Source of the DNA: Actinomycetota bacterium
GTDB taxonomy: Bacteria; Actinomycetota; Actinomycetes; Nanopelagicales; Nanopelagicaceae
DNA length: 8,315 bases
Direction: 5' to 3'
Assembly (NCBI GenBank): GCA_947452525.1
Contig: CANGCW010000036.1
Span: forward strand, 1 to 8,315
Shown here: piece by piece, positions 7,732 to 8,315 of the stretch
Layout of the letters: every line of letters starts with the position of its first letter
How positions within the stretch are numbered: the stretch's first letter is position 1
Notes under the pieces: model-generated
What the model was told of the DNA's origin: nothing
Seen by the model: the letters and a program-made list of their open reading frames with translations, nothing else
Database searches by the model: none
Program-made: the position numbers and the translations under genes

Positions 7732-8315
7732 TAGAGCTCCTGTGAATCCCAGACAGGCGCCATAGAGCGCGCGACTGTAATGAGGTCATTTGATGCGCCA
7801 GCTGCAACCATCGGCCAGACCATTGCATCCTTGTGAACGCTGAAATCAACCACGACTGGGCGGTCATTAATCGCCATCGCCTCATTGATGACGCGATCGA
7901 CATCCTCCTTTGTCTCTGCTCGGAGGCCGACGCAACCCATCGCCTCGCCGAGCTTTGCAAAGTCAGGGATGCGCTTTGAGTGGAGCTGTGTATTGGAGTA
8001 ACGCCCTTCATAGAAGAGGGTCTGCCACTGGCGAACCATTCCGAGACTCTCATTATTGATGATCGCAACCTTGATAGGAATATTGTTGAGCGCACAGGTA
8101 ACGAGTTCTTGATTTGTCATCTGGAAACATCCGTCGCCGTCAATTGCCCAAACGACCTTATCTGGTGCGCCAACCTTTGCGCCCATCGCTGCAGGAACTG
8201 CATATCCCATTGTTCCTAAGCCGCCAGAGTTCAACCATGAACGTGGCTTCTCGTAGCTGATGAATTGTGATGACCACATCTGATGTTGGCCCACGCCGGC
8301 AACGTAAATTGCATC
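7731..8315 (-). CDS. ilvB: Acetolactate synthase large (catalytic) subunit, C-terminal part
   Basis: TPP-dependent condensation of two pyruvates to 2-acetolactate, or pyruvate plus 2-oxobutyrate to 2-aceto-2-hydroxybutyrate. Only the last 194 residues are in the window; the frame is open to the right edge, and the full protein is normally about 570-620 residues. Visible are GVGQHQMW at residues 7-14 of the fragment, LNSGGLGTMGYAVPAA, the TPP-binding motif opening with GDG at 60-62 and closing with NN at 87-88, and MVRQWQTLFYEGRYSN, whose Trp is the position of the sulfonylurea-binding Trp in plant enzymes. A GTG at 8294 could be mistaken for a start but lies inside the conserved VAGVGQHQ segment, so it is an internal valine codon. 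The following ilvN, overlapping by one base, confirms acetolactate synthase rather than pyruvate oxidase or glyoxylate carboligase. Confidence 0.97.
   Translation of the reverse strand, partial: DAIYVAGVGQHQMWSSQFISYEKPRSWLNSGGLGTMGYAVPAAMGAKVGAPDKVVWAIDGDGCFQMTNQELVTCALNNIPIKVAIINNESLGMVRQWQTLFYEGRYSNTQLHSKRIPDFAKLGEAMGCVGLRAETKEDVDRVINEAMAINDRPVVVDFSVHKDAMVWPMVAAGASNDLITVARSMAPVWDSQEL
7737..7741 (-). promoter_or_regulatory. Ribosome binding site of ilvN
   Basis: AGGAG read on the minus strand, five bases before the ilvN ATG and embedded in the last codons of ilvB. It is the best-spaced Shine-Dalgarno in the window and supports the TAATG overlap start. Confidence 0.8.

Larger units (their letters stand above)
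1..8315 (-). other. Putative single operon ilvB-ilvN-ilvC-serA-leuB-ilvE-cimA-xerC
   Basis: Eight co-directional genes are separated, in order, by a 1-base overlap, 6-base gap, 8-base overlap, 1-base overlap, 1-base gap, 0-base junction and 9-base gap. No hairpin-plus-T-tract terminator and no room for a conventional promoter exists at any junction, so one polycistronic message is the simplest reading. Promoters inside coding sequence cannot be excluded. The control region lies upstream of ilvB, beyond the right edge. Confidence 0.75.

Noticed and set aside
8292..8294. GTG that could start a short 187-residue ilvB
   Set aside because: The codon is the valine in the conserved VAGVGQHQMW segment, and the frame stays open upstream to the window edge, so the gene is simply cut by the window.

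Overview
This window is a densely packed stretch of core bacterial chromosome. All eight genes lie on the minus strand, so transcription runs from the right edge to the left. In that direction the order is ilvB (3' third only), ilvN, ilvC, serA, leuB, ilvE, cimA, and xerC (cut a few codons before its stop). The protein sequences look actinobacterial: the acetolactate synthase subunits, the 530-residue type I SerA, the HGLRHSAATHLL block of XerC, and the ilvBNC-serA-leuB-ilvE-cimA order, which I recall in looser form from Streptomyces. Base composition is close to half G+C by eye, well below typical soil actinomycetes. Together with the very short gene junctions this points to a small-genome actinobacterium, for example a freshwater planktonic lineage such as Nanopelagicales or small-genome Microbacteriaceae. 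That placement is inference.

Layout, right to left: positions 8315-7731 hold the TPP-binding domain of the acetolactate synthase large subunit. Positions 7731-7231 hold its regulatory subunit, and 7224-6190 the ketol-acid reductoisomerase. Positions 6197-4605 hold phosphoglycerate dehydrogenase, 4605-3562 the 3-isopropylmalate dehydrogenase, 3560-2475 the branched-chain aminotransferase, and 2474-885 citramalate synthase. Positions 875-1 hold a XerC-type tyrosine recombinase. The seven junctions range from an 8-base overlap to a 9-base gap, so there is no intergenic space for an internal promoter or terminator, and no gene-free stretch needs comment. The promoter and any attenuator would lie upstream of ilvB, outside the window.

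How the genes work together: CimA condenses pyruvate with acetyl-CoA to (R)-citramalate. LeuB, with LeuC/LeuD encoded elsewhere, turns this into 2-oxobutyrate, which gives threonine-independent entry to isoleucine. IlvBN and IlvC then handle both the valine/leucine branch (from pyruvate) and the isoleucine branch (from 2-oxobutyrate). With the dihydroxyacid dehydratase IlvD encoded elsewhere they yield the oxo acids, which IlvE transaminates. LeuB also serves leucine synthesis. SerA adds the first step of serine synthesis, and XerC is a housekeeping chromosome-dimer resolvase that shares the transcript only by position.

I found no mobile element, CRISPR array, RNA gene, repeat family or evidence of a new system. 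The points of mild interest are the citramalate route, serA and xerC riding in a branched-chain amino acid operon, the extreme compaction, and a start-codon choice in serA.
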